From Polytrichum commune (lineage: Eukaryota > Streptophyta > Polytrichopsida > Polytrichales > Polytrichaceae), in assembly GCA_950295325.1 (NCBI GenBank), contig OX485807.1, positions 21,983,666 to 22,043,665 on the forward strand: a stretch of 60,000 bases of DNA, written 5' to 3'. The translations under genes were made by a program, and so were the position numbers. Positions 32,401 through 45,308 of the stretch are shown piece by piece (the first letter of the stretch is position 1; every line of letters starts with the position of its first letter). Below the pieces are notes generated by a model. That model did no database searches and was not told the DNA's origin. It saw only the letters and a list, made by a program, of their open reading frames with translations.

Positions 32401-33640
32401 AAACCGCAGCACAGGAAAAACACTCACAAGCTTTCCCGTGACAGGAAGTGAAGAATTAATCTTTGGGGAGAACTGAAACATCTTGAAGCTTAATTATAAT
32501 ATTTCAGAGAGTCATGAAATTGGAGGAATGAATCTTAGGAGACAGACAATAGTCAAGCACACAATTTTGTGGTCATTCTCCTTAGATTCGCTCCTCCAAC
32601 TTTTGCAGTTGACTTGAAATTGATATGCCATGTTAAATTGAGTGGCATGCACCAAGTGTCCCATGCCACCTTCTATGGTTGCCACATGTGAATGCAAGAT
32701 GTGGGTCGATGATGAATAGTGGGGACTATACTAAATCAAATGTATATTGCAGTAAGCAAATGCACCGGTGATAACGCACATGACGGTCTGACTTGGGAGA
32801 TTCCATCTACTAGGTTGTGCGCCTCCAATGTTACAGTGAAAATGTACTCTACTTTGACACATGCTCAAGACTACATAACTGGCAAGAGGAGAGCGGATGA
32901 CAAGTGGTGGTAAAGTAGTGAGACATCCACCTACTCAAGTTGTGCCTATAGTTTCTATTCCAAATCTCCCAATCTCAATCACACTGAACCACTTCTAGGT
33001 TTTGTAAGGCAGATGTACGGAAAACGGTGAAAAGAAGTTGATTTGGCCATAAAGAGTGGTTTGAAATTTGTGCAATATTTTTCAGAGACGGAGTAGAGGA
33101 AATGATGAGGAATGCAAGGTGTTTCATAATTTTCATTTCATGTAATTAATTGGTTACATTTTCCCAAAGAGGCAAGTAAGTCAAGCCCCCTACTTGTATA
33201 GTAGAGTCTCCCTAATTTGAGCATCAAAATATCCTATGTGCATACGAATGCACACAAAATGATTAACTCAATGACACCCAAAAGTGATCACAAGTGGTCT
33301 GAAACAACATATGTGCAACCAATCACTACATCCCACCTATCACTGCAGCCTTTTCGGACCACCACTCTTACAATTAGCCGTTTGGGTCCACACAAGAATG
33401 ATTCTACCCCTAGTCTAATACATGAGTTGTGGTCATTCACCATTTCATTTTTTCTACCTTAAAAAGCACGAGTTGTTTTTGTGGGTCGGCCTCCACTTTG
33501 TGCCAATTTGAGTAACAAGAAGTAAGTTAGTTCCTCGTTTGACCATGCTGCATGACCCCTCATGCTCTGGAGTCTGGATGTAATTGCAGGTTTCTGAATG
33601 AAGCATTTAGACTAATGAACCCAATTTTCTAGAGTTACAC

Positions 33641-33851
33641 TGTTTTGTCTAATTAGCGTGGGTTACGATGCGGAGTTACGTGTTGCTATAACTTTTACTG
33701 ACATTATCGTTCATTACCGACTACATTATATCATAATCTTCAGTGTGCATACTAACTAATTATGTTATTTGGGTAGAAAACGATGCTCTCCATAAAATCT
33801 TATTGCAATGCGTAACTCCAAATGGTAACCCACACTAATTACACAAAATCT
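33641..33851. mobile_element. Foldback MITE-like element (about 211 bp)
   Basis: Arms 33642-33680 and 33812-33850 are inverted copies sharing TAATTAG[C/T]GTGGGTTAC and GGAGTTACG. Weaker complementarity continues inward, so almost the whole unit can fold into one hairpin. No coding capacity. The target duplication and superfamily could not be settled by eye. Confidence 0.7.
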
Positions 33852-36800
33852 TGTCTTGTAGGTATTGGACTCCCCCTTTAATATGACATGTTTGGTCACG
33901 CAAGAAAGTGTCATATTCTTCAAATGTTGTACTCTGCATAATATGACATTCTAGCCTCAAATGTTGTACTATGAGGTTTTTCAAGAAAATGGCCTATTTC
34001 AATGTAATATGTAAAGTTTGTATACACAATGAAGATATGTGAGTATGAAGGAACTTTTTTACTAAGCAAATATGCTCACAACATCACACACTATGGAGTT
34101 TAAAAAGAAATAATCGTTCCATGATGATGTCTTCACATACACACTACAAAAGTAAGAATCTAATTGTTTTACGATGACGTTTGTTAATGTTGGAAATTGA
34201 CACATTGTTCAATTTATTCATAAAATATAGCATGTTCATCACATCTACAACTGAAAACTCCGAAGGATGCTGCATTGCAAAATTGATAGTAATTGGGCAT
34301 ACTCGGAGGCTTGAGGAAGCTTGACTATTGGTGTTGGTTGGTCATCTATGTCATTCCCCTTCATTAGCTCTTCATTCAAATCTAAACCCAAATAGATTTC
34401 TTTACCCCATGCTAAATCCACCAATTCAACCATGATGTACTCTGCATCAACGATTTCCTCTCATGCCAATTGCACACATTCTTCAATAGGCATTTCTTCA
34501 CTTCCAAGATGTAAAGAGGATATGAAACTTGCCAATTCATTTGTTGCTTCTTTCATTCTCAATTTCTCATGTTCATCATATATGGAAAAATTGGCACTCC
34601 ACACTGCAATTAAAGTCTTGGACATCCTCCAATAATTTCATATAATTTGGGGATTCATCTCTCTCCACACTTGAGAGCACCATATAATAGCATTCCTTCC
34701 ATTAGGAATTATATTTTAATGTGCACCTATTTATAAGTTACTTTTGCTATCTCTAATTCCAACCAGACTCTGCTACATGTAAGACTAGAGGACTCTACCC
34801 TGGGAGATTTAATAGTTCTAGAAGGTAAAGGGAGTTACCCACTAATTGGACTATGGTGTTACACAATGTTCTCACCTCGTAAATAATGATTTAAGAGCAC
34901 TTAACTCACTCTAAAGGTATGGAGGGAGAGCCACTTAACTATAGGGACTAGTTGAGGGGAGCTTCAACTCTTAGTTCCTACAAGTAATAAGGCTAAAGGT
35001 TGGGTGATCGAGGAGGAGGCTTATAGCCTCTTCCCGAAATGCCACCCTCTAGGGCGGCCACGTCACCTCAATCTTTGTTAGGGTTAGGGTTCGCTTTGGT
35101 GCTCCTTCATTCCTCTTTTTTTTTCTCTCTTCTTGAGAGATGTTACATTATTTTCCTAAAGTCCTATTGAGTAGTAGAAAAATCAAACTGAGAGAGAGAA
35201 CTTATTCCAAAAGCTTCTTCTTATGCTCAACTTTGAATGAAGCAATTATTCCTTTATCCAAGGGTTGCACCACACTTGTAACATCAAGTAGTAAGAAAAC
35301 AATAGTAATATTACTCAACTATAAGGTTGAAAAACCAAATGATTCACCCCTACCAACTTGCTTAAGAGAATGAGTCCATGGTTAAAAGTACCTTCCGCTT
35401 TTGAGATTTGAAATGTACATTAAGGCTCATCATCCAACTCTCAAATACATATGATGTCATCCAAGGCAGTTGGTTTGCAAACCACCACACATAATTTGTT
35501 GAGAACCACCTTCCAAAGAATCTTGGGCGTAGAAATTTGTAAATAAACACATGTTACAAATTGTCGATGCTTGTTGTATTTATAGCAAGAGCAAGCGTGA
35601 AACGGTCCTTCTAAATTTTCCGCCCTTGAACTTTTCCTTGTGCTTAGTGTCTTGTTTGGTTGGGCAAGATAAAATTAACTAGTCTCATCCATATTGTAAA
35701 CATCTTCGAGTGTCATAACCAGTGCGGAGGAGGTCAGTGCTTATCACATTGTGTGCAAGCTCCTCCGTGTGCAGACATGGTCATCAACACCCAAATTGTT
35801 AAAATTACAACCAAAATGAAAAACATCCGCCACTCAAGACTACCGTCACCTCCGGAGCCAAGAAATTGAAGAGCACTTGGCAAATTTAGAAGTATAAGTT
35901 GACATGAATTGAAATTTCCAATCTAAAGAAATGTGAGATTCAGGTGTGGGGACAAATTTCAAATCAAGAAGAGAAATCAACAACTTCATATTACGAGTAT
36001 GCAGATCCAACAATCCCTAAGAGCCTTCAACCTCCACCCACACCCAAAGACTCAAAAGTGCAACATTTATTATAAAACCAAGATTTAAAACAGTCAACTT
36101 GAGTTAACTCAAGCTAACTCATTTAATGAGTTCCCCTTGTACTCCCCGGTCCCAAGACAAATCCCATTGTAGGTCCCACCATCGCATGCATTTATTACCC
36201 CTATCAAATGACAAATTGGGCCTTAAAAAATGTCGTATTCCGAGTGTTGTAGTCGTACTAAGGGAGTAGATTAACACTAGAAAGTTTGGTCGATGGAAAA
36301 TGCATCATATAATCGAGGTGCCGTAGTATCGGGGTTAGACTGTAGTTAGTGGGCACAGAACTTGCTTGGGAAGTGGGTCCCAAGCCAATCACAGATGTTC
36401 TAAGATATCATTACATAATACTCCTCGCAGTCAGCAAGGATATTATTATCCGTTCGAAGGAATATTTGTATTTTGTCTGCATCCCTTTATCACTTGATGC
36501 CAAGTATATATATATAATTAAGAGCGAACTTTAGAAATTAGACAAAATGACAAAGATCTCACGGTTCAGGATCATCGCACTTTGCAACCTGTGAACATGC
36601 TTTTGAAATTGTCTGTACCCACATGGTTTCAATGCGCATCAGCTTCTTGGAGTGCTCACTGCTCATGTGTGCTTACTGCTCATGTGCATCACAGTAATTA
36701 GACCTTCGTCGTAATAAGAATGGTCCTTGATCAGGCGTCTCCTGTATGGTATGTGGGTATTATTCGGTTCGTTTTACATGCGCTCCAACTTCTATCAATC

Positions 36801-38949
36801 AGATATACACAACGAACACTTATGTTGCATTCGCAAATACACAATGAAGCATCAACAGAGAAAAACTAGATTCATTTCAGAGTTTTCCCTCCCGATTTAG
36901 TAGTTATAGTTATCAAAAGTGCATGTTTGTCAAATACACAGGTCTTCAATTATGATCCTCACCTGATTTACACACCAGTCGAATATAGGGGTGAGATGGA
37001 GAAAGGTAACCGAGTAATACCTGCATACATAATAAGAAGAGGATTTGAAGCCTTCGTATGCTGCTGCCATGCCACATCACTATGTTTCGATATTATAACT
37101 TGCACAGGATTGAAGGCCCACCGAAATTAAGTTAAAGGCAAAGGTGATCACATAACGTACTTTATTGCATCGCAACTGTCTCCCACTTTTCACCTGCTTT
37201 CTGTGATGCCTGATGACCTTTCTATTTGACAAACTGACTTTTATGGAGCCCAGTCACAGACAGGCCACAAAGACAAGATCAAATTGTCCACATACTTTCA
37301 ACTTTTATGCATTTACTTACCAAAAGGGGTGTTCCGAATCTATTTGTCTGCAGATTTTTCGGATGATGACAATCGTCGTAGTTATCAGTAACGGTAAGAA
37401 TCATCTAGTCACATACAAGATCGCACCTATCACAATTGCGTGCTTGATAGTAATCTCAATGCAGTTTGTCATGCGCCAGGCTTTGTACAGATTTATCATC
37501 ATTCTATGGGTGCACAGCGAGTCATCCTCATCATACTCCTTTTATAAATTTGCCCTGGAGACGAATGTTTCAATATAACAACATATGATAATTACTGTTG
37601 CTTGATTCCTTTCAGAAAAAGAGGACTCTTGGGCCTTGGCATCTCAGAAGCAACCAATGGGGAGAATTTAGAAACACCCAGTCAAGATCCTGTGTTTTTC
37701 AACAGCTCCCTGGCCACTTTTCTCATTATTAATCTTCTAAAGCAAGTTCCTTTTTGGGTTTTTTTTATTGAGGTCTGAAATTTGATTCGCATTTTTTTCC
37801 TTGGTCATTTCATTTGGTTGGCTTGTAACTACATTCAATAGTATTATTTGTTTGAGTGAAAAATTAGCATGGAGATGATTAACGTGGGCCATATTAATCA
37901 TCTAGTCAAGGTGGACATAACGTGGGTCCAAGACCCAAGGTCTTTCCCTTAGTCCTTCTTGTGAATTTTGACCAACACCTCACAAAAAATAAAATTGTCA
38001 CCTTAGATCAAAAGTAGCATAGAATAAAAATATCCATCCAAACCAAATCTCTAGTATTTGACATCTGAGCATATTTGGACGACCACTTGTCCAAAAATTA
38101 TAGGGGATGTGCACTTGTGGGGACCAAAAATCAAACAACAACTAAAACAACACAACAACCACAACCACAATCACAACTTCAAATGTTATTTTTCATATTT
38201 GCCAACACCCATTTTATGTAGTTTTACAATCTAGTGTATGTCATATTGACGGTTGGAATTCTCTAGAATTCATGCATAAAACCAATTATACTTAAATCCT
38301 AGTTGAATGCAACATGAACTCTTGAAATTAACCTCTACAACCATTTCCAATAATGTTGCAGCCACCAAAGTGAAGGAAGTAAAGAGATTGCTAGGCCAAT
38401 TATGGTGGAATACAGAAACAACAGAGATTTGTGGAAAGAACTTAATTGTAGCTACTCTGCAACCACGTCCGAAACGGTTCCATGCATATAACAATCACCA
38501 TGCCAAACATAAGATAATTGCCATAAACACAGCATGTAGGAGGTTTGCAGAAGAGGAATGTCATCACAATGGAGGTTTGTGAAGGTTTTCAGAGTACCTG
38601 TGCATCCTATTCTTAGGAACAATTTTGAGCTACAATGTTGATTTTTGGAGGATGAAGCACCATCACTGTACATGGAGATTTTCTTTATTCAAGTGCAGTT
38701 TAAGTTACATGTTGGACAAATCAGGAAAATTCACCCCCATATTTGGCAAACCCCAAAACAGAAGTACATCCTAAATCTCATCCAACCCAATCCAATCCAA
38801 TTTGAGATTTACCACAAAGACCTACATGGAACATGATAAGGAAATAGGAACAAATAAGGGACTGTACCAACAACAACACAAGTTGTTCAGCATGAGTATG
38901 TATCTATAGGAAGATATGTACTAATATCCAAACCCAAATTCAATGTCAT

Positions 38950-39290
38950 CAAATCGCAGTGATACATTTGAAGCAAATTTTGAGGCAAACATATCCAAAA
39001 CTAACACAGAACTTAGAACCAGCATTGTGGACCAAAATCGTACAAGTGAAGCAAATAATAAGCCGTGCACAACCAAAACTAATACATAGCCTAAAACCAA
39101 CAATGTGAACCAAAGTCATAGATTTGAAGCAAATAATAAGGCAAACATATCCAAAACTAACACATAACTCAAAACCAACATTGTGGACCAAAGTCATACA
39201 TTTGAAGCAAATATTAAGGTCTAGGGTTGTCTAAATCGAACACATAACCTAAAACCAACACTATGTACCATTGTCGTACACTTGGAGGAC
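38950..39290. repeat. 78-bp minisatellite, four or more copies
   Basis: The marker AAGCAAAT recurs at 38971, 39049, 39127 and 39205, exactly 78 bases apart. Each unit has a CCAAAACTAA...AAAACCAACA...GTGGACCAAAGTC-type body. The period is a multiple of three and creates repetitive - strand ORFs that I do not consider genes. Confidence 0.9.
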
Positions 39291-39981
39291 CTCAAATGTG
39301 TGATCACGGTACATGGTTGGTTTTAAATTCAATGTTGGTTTTGCATATAGTCCACCTACTGCATGGAGATTCACCTCTATAATGTGCATGCTATACTGTG
39401 TTGTTTTTTTCCCCAAGACATAGTATGGGTAGCACCATTTGCTCATCGGAGACTATCAAGGATAACAGATTTACCACTGATCAAATATAGAATCAAAATT
39501 CCACCAAACAGTTCAAGGTCAGTTGAAAGTTTTGGGAGACATTTCATGGGGATTGGTTGCTCCCTGGAATAAATAGACAGCCTACAAAAGAACCCCTCAA
39601 GTCACACCACACATTACTAGGCAGGCAACATTGATTGTGTGAACACATATGCAGCTAGAGGGAAAGACAAGGGATATATCTTAGTGGTATTTAAGTTGAG
39701 CCCACATTCTGGACAAATTTGATAAAATGCTCACAGGACCCTGGAAGAAGACCCTAGCCCTTCAGATGATTAACATAAGCACCAGAAGGGCGAGGGTCTG
39801 GCTTTCAAGTCCTTTATACCAGGAATAATTTCTAAAGTATCTGATATTTTCTCCATAATACCGAAAGTATGTAACCTACAGTAATCCTTCAGTGTCAGAG
39901 AAGGTTGAGTAGATTAGATCTCAACACAAATGCTATGAAGTTTAGAAGGAAATGAATAGTCGACCAATTTAAACAAAAACT

Positions 39982-42900
39982 TTAGTCTGCATGGGGATGG
40001 CCTTCTTTGTGTTTACATCGTTTGAGATACCAAGCCGCATGCATCTGCAAGCCTAGGCCAATAAATATCTTCGCAGCCACAAGAACGATAAACGTGCCTC
40101 CACCAAGCATCATGATGCTCATGACTCTGGACCAGAAAGAATCATTTGGGAGAAATGTTGCATACAGCGGAATCATGACCCTCAAAACCTGCACATAATA
40201 ACCCCTACTTCAGATTCAACTGTCAAACCGGAGGTCATGTATACTTGCAGAGAAATAAAGAATCAGTGGACAAATGTTGAACAAATTAATATGTGAATAC
40301 TGAAGACCGATCCTGAAGAGTCAAAACCAATGGCAATTAAGATTCTCACCTGCAAAGCTGGTATAGGCTTTGAACGCAACAGACTTCTTTAACAATATGT
40401 GGCAACATGTTTCTTCTCCCAATGAAAGAATCAGAGTGAAACAACAAAAACATGTATTTTGTTTCAACAACTTGCTACTTCCCAGATTTCATGTGAACGT
40501 GAAGGGTAGTGGCACTTACCACACAGGCAGGTGCAAGTGGATTGAAGTGAAGAGTCTTGTGCACTTCATGAGATTGAGTATTCAAAGTCTGCAATAGAGA
40601 GGCGTGATGTTCATAGGTCAATAAAAAATATTAAAAAATATCAAAAGTTGATAGAACATGATCAATCCCACAATTATGTGGGAGCTTCCACCCATATTCC
40701 CAGAAGACTAATCATCTCTATTCATAGATTCCAAAAAATATACTTAAAATTCAACAATTCCCTCCCATTGGCTCAAGAAATCATGAAATGGTCGCAGTGC
40801 ACCCTTACTTAGGCAATAGCCTTGCAACCATACCGAGGGTGCAGGTATCAGCCTGCCAGTTCAGGCAAACACAATATGACAAAAGCCAAACCAAAGAATA
40901 TTGCTATCAAGAATATTGAGGATATTTTAGGACCCACCTGCTTGCATAGAGCTTGTAGAAAGTCAGAGTATGCGCCTGGCTTTATCTCGTTGAACTTCGC
41001 CAAAAATGAGTGCTTGATCACATCAACCAAGACTTCACACATAATCACCATCCCTGCATTCTGCACCCACAACTCTCACCATTGAATTTTAATTGACCAG
41101 TCTACTGTAGGACAAGGAATGACCATCAGCATATTTCCACGAGGACAGCCGGCAGAATTTAAACCTGCAGAATAGTTGGCTCAGAGACTTGAAACACAAG
41201 CAAGATTTAGAACATTCTCAGCCAAGTAGGAAGAATTTACAACAAGCTACTTGATTGCGCACAAGCAATGCCATACAAATAGAAGGGGTTCACTCGCACA
41301 TAAGCAAAATTTGCAAGCCAAGACTCCTCGTTGTTTTGAAAGTTCTGCGCGAGCACAAACATGAGATGCGCCATGATATGAAAGCGTTCTACCGTATCTG
41401 CATACAACAACCAGTACAATCCTCTGTAAGACTTGTGAAGTCCATGCTTAACATCAGAACTTCTCATACAAACCCAACCAGTAAGTATGGGATGTGATAA
41501 CATTCTTAGTTGCTATGAACTTGTTGTCATTCTGTGTAAATGTCATTTTGCAACCAGGCAGCTTATTCTGGAAAATCTCCCTCCCATGGGCACAAGAAAC
41601 CAACATCATACCATGATAAGCCATTTTGTGAAGGTTCTCTTTGGCCACCCGTTTGAACACATTACTCTTGATCTCACCAAAGTTGTTGGAGATGAGAAGT
41701 GTAAGCAGCGCATTGTTCTGGGAGTTAATAGCTGCTGATACTGTAATAGCTTGTGACATGATCACAAGGGAGTGCACCAGTGCATATTGCAGTCAAGTGG
41801 ACAATTCAGAAGAATTAACAATGGAAGAAATAGAGAATTTTAGAGACTCTATGGATCTGAGCTTTCCTCCTACTTTTCACACTCACTTGTTTCCCGATTT
41901 CCAGAAACTCCACTACAACTACAGGGTAATCCTGGTGAAAGCCTTTCCAAAGAATCAATATCGGTAAAAACAAAGTGCAGACATATTTGCCCAAAACTGC
42001 ATAAACTACCATCATACTGGATCTATTGACAATCTTATAGCCAGAAACACATTCCATAGGATATAAAAAGTGACAATGGCGATGCTCTGGTCCAAACAAA
42101 ATTGAACCCATTGCTTGAGCAGTCTATCCGGAGGGCATTCTTCAATCGCCAAGCATGAATTCAGAAGAACCTGGAGTACGTCACCTCCAAAGGACTGACA
42201 TAGCTTGTCAAAGATCTGCATTTACAACCAGAGAAAAATATAAATGACTTGGGAGGAGCAACTACCCACAAGGATTATGGACTTGCCAGCTACATCTGAG
42301 TAATCTGTTCATAGACAAAACACTAACTCAAACAAGGAGTTAAAACGGATGAGAGGTGTCAGACACAGACCTCAAGGCAGTTGAAGACAACATATAATTT
42401 AATAGTTGCTTGACCGCGAATGTAATGATATATGAAACTAATATCTGCACTTTCCAACCAAGGGTTAGATATAAAGTAACAAAACTCATTACACGCAAGA
42501 AACTCAAGGATGTAACATTACTCAGCTGATGAGCTGTGTTCAGCTGCCCTGACTTCAGATTCAGTCTGAAGCAGTAGGATTCTGGCATACGGGGTCTTTA
42601 TTCTCGAATCTACTGCTGGGCCCATGAACACAGCTCATCAGCTGAGTAATGTTATGGATGATGTGTATGAGCTCAACAATGAGAAAGGCGTATTGTAAGT
42701 CCAGAAATGTCTATAAATTACCAGCCTGCTGAAGAACTGCCACACCCAGCACGAGTATAACCAATGAAGCAAAGTCGGATAACTCAGCGGCATACGGTCT
42801 CTGAAATAGCCTGCCCTAACATCATCAGTCTTCAGCTTGATATAAAACTTATCAGGAGATCTGGGAACTGTATCTCCACCAATCTTCCACAAAATAAGGA

Positions 42901-45308
42901 CACTAGGACACTGCAACAGGTCATTTGTCCAATCCAGGCACAGCAACATCTTCCGTTTTTAGATGCATTATAGAACTACTCATCCTATCACTAAGTTCAA
43001 TAAGAAAATCTACAAAGTGGAAACACCCCTGCTGTTAGAACCCCCACCCCATATTGAAAGGTAGCACACACATAAGAGACCTGGCAACAACCCAGCAACT
43101 TCGATTCAAGCATCTGGCATGATGTCCTACTCCTGAGAGTAATCAAGTAGAACTCTATTTTATCCTCCAAAAGCAATACACACAGGAATATATACTCACC
43201 TGTAATTCACGAGTCGCTGCCAAAGGAACATAATTATCCTGGCTGGCATGACTGTAAAAAGTGAAAGAAAGGAGTCTAGGCATACAAAGAAACCAACATC
43301 GATAAGCTGCAGCCATGACCAGCCCACAGACGACAGAATTAGGTTTGTATATTGCATCAGACCTGTCCATTGCTGTTCCCTATCTTGGCAAGCTCTAGCC
43401 CTGAAATAAACAGCAATGGTGCTTCTTAAAATTGCCAAGCTGACAAAACAAATCTGGCTAGTACTAATACAATATTATTCACTACATCTTACTTCATTCT
43501 ATATGAACGCTACACTTTGGATGACTGAATGCCACATTTCATGATGCTCACCAGCTCACACCTCCATGGAACATGAAACATCGTGTTGTAAATGCGTTCT
43601 CGTCTCTGCTGTATACCGGGTGATGAATGGCGCTCAAGTGAGCTCCCCCTTTGAACCTCTCCTCGAAGATAATTTAAAGGATTTAAGTCCACTGTAGCTG
43701 GATCTGGTCACATTAGATTTTCAATCAAAAATCTATCAGAAGAAAAGAAAGAGTGTAGGAAGACTGAATGTCGGATGCAGTAGTTTGCAACTTTATGATC
43801 AGTCAGACAAAACCCACAAACATGGCTCTGTAAATTGCAAACCTGTATAGCCGGCTCTGTCATCCACAGGAGCATAAAAGAACACCTCTAGAAAGAGACA
43901 GTGCTTTATTTATTCGTGCTATCTGCAGTATACTTTAACATACAGAACCCAGACTCGTCCTTACCAACAAACAACCATCATCATCAAGCAAACCAAATTC
44001 TATTTTGTCTTGCTTTTATCCGTGAAAACTTCGTAAGCAAAACGACCCCTCACTTGAAGCAGCTATGATGTTGAACCATTTATCATCGCCACTGATTTAT
44101 CATCAACTGTTACGCAAGAGGTCACGATCGTATTCCCACTTCGTTCACAGCTTTATAACTAAAGGGTGCCCACAAATAACCACTAGAACTTACAATCTCA
44201 AGTTATATCTCATTCCTGTCCCATCCATGAAGTTTGACACATTGAAGAGCTTACATTCAGAATTTGCAGCCATAAGCCTTTCCCATTCAGTTAAATGTGG
44301 AGTGTCGTGACTGGATAAGGGCGGCCGAGCCAGAGGTGGAGTTCTGTACCCCGAAGGCGGTTCTATGACATCCACACGACCTAAGTAGCTGGGATCTGGC
44401 TCAGGCTTCTGCTTTTTAAATGACACTACTTTGGTAAGGCTCTTGCCACTTGTATCCAATCCATTCCCATTCCCATTTTCTTGCACCACAGCAACAGGAT
44501 CACCCACTTTCTCTATAGCGCGTTGCCTGAGCTCTGGGACAGAAGCTGCCCCTGATGCAAACCCGGGATCTTTTTGACCCCCACCTCCGATCAGTGCAAC
44601 GTAATTTGAAATACCATTAGTTCCACTACTAATGGAGGCAATGGGAGATGTTCTTCCCGAAGGCGATGCTCTCCCGGCCATGATTCGGCCTTTAGGCGAC
44701 AACGAAGGCTGCCTGTTGATGTCCTTTGATGCTAAGGCTTCTAAACTTGTGTCAAAGGAGGATGTAACCACCCCTGTCCCTGTGCTATCATCATCCTCTC
44801 TCCTTATTATCATTCCGCTGATCCTGATAGGGCTGCCCTTTCCACTACCAGGACTCGTTACATCAATTAAAGAGGGTTTAGGGCTGCCAAGATTTTTCAA
44901 CGATTCTTCTTTGTTCTGAGGGAATTCTCCTAATGAGCCATCTGGTGGAGGATGAACCGTCTCATTCTTCCGCATCATCATTTCTTCGTCATTATTCACC
45001 GCAGCAGGAATGCCAGTAATGCTTTGTGGTGGTGGAGTAGAGGTCAAATCCGTCATCTCCTCGATGTCACCCAGATTCTCCCCCATCATCATCGCCCCAA
45101 TGTTTGAATCGCTCTGTGCTTTTCTACTCTTGCTCTTCCGCCTCTTTCTCTTGGACTTCCCCTGTCGTTGATCATCCCCAGCAGGAGTAGCAGGAGTAGC
45201 AGGAGCAGAGGATGGACTAGTCCCCTTCGTGTCAAATTCCCCATCTCCCGAGCTATTGATGGCCAAGAGCTCAAATGATATACTTCGTCTGGACGCTCTC
45301 GGGTCCAT
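39982..45308 (-). CDS. POD1: TAPT1/POD1-family multi-pass membrane protein, 11 exons
   Basis: Exons (- strand): 44255-45308, 43552-43691, 43200-43306, 42722-42798, 42371-42444, 42065-42215, 41612-41779, 41300-41397, 40938-41060, 40520-40588 and 39982-40188. They total 2268 bases (755 residues) with all phases consistent. The family (TAPT1, formerly DUF747) is an ER/endomembrane protein; Arabidopsis POD1 acts in pollen-tube guidance and embryo patterning. Signature segments are RERIYNTMFHVPWRCEL, DVGFFVCLDSFLSLFTVMP, AAELSDF, YHYIRGQATIKLYV, FDKLCQSFGGDV, SQAITVS, NNALLTLLISNNFGEIKS, ERFHI and VIKHSFLAKFNEIKPGAYSDFLQALCKQ. Exon 1 (351 codons) encodes a low-complexity Ser/Pro/Gly-rich N-terminus with a basic KRKRRKSKSRK run. 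That part makes the protein longer than the roughly 620-residue Arabidopsis one. Intron 6 is AT-AC. Confidence 0.93.
41780..42064 (-). other. AT-AC U12-type intron in TAPT1/POD1 gene
   Basis: Read on the - strand, the intron begins ATATCCTAT and ends ATATGCAC, with a branch-like CCACTTGAC whose A (41793) is 13 bases from the 3' end, the short distance typical of U12 introns. Splicing here gives the codon TTG and joins IAIVTF to LVHSLVIM, matching the family spacing exactly. The sense strand has no AG between about 41846 and the exon start, so a normal GT-AG intron is excluded. Confidence 0.88.
42513..42654. repeat. Perfect 30-bp inverted repeat in POD1 intron 4
   Basis: Arms 42513-42542 and 42625-42654 are perfectly complementary over 30 bases, separated by 82 bases that hold a smaller hairpin (CTTCAGA/TCTGAAG). 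The whole lies inside the intron 42445-42721. It may be a tiny foldback transposon or a structured intronic RNA. Confidence 0.85.

Larger units (their letters stand above)
29440..39981. other. SAMDC 3' region and long intergenic stretch
   Basis: The first few hundred bases after the stop must hold the SAMDC 3' UTR, but I see no unambiguous polyadenylation signal. The rest is AT-rich without recognisable genes. It contains a foldback element at 33641-33851, a 78-bp minisatellite at 38950-39290 and a small GGTCGGCC repeat near 31258-31280. Confidence 0.6.
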
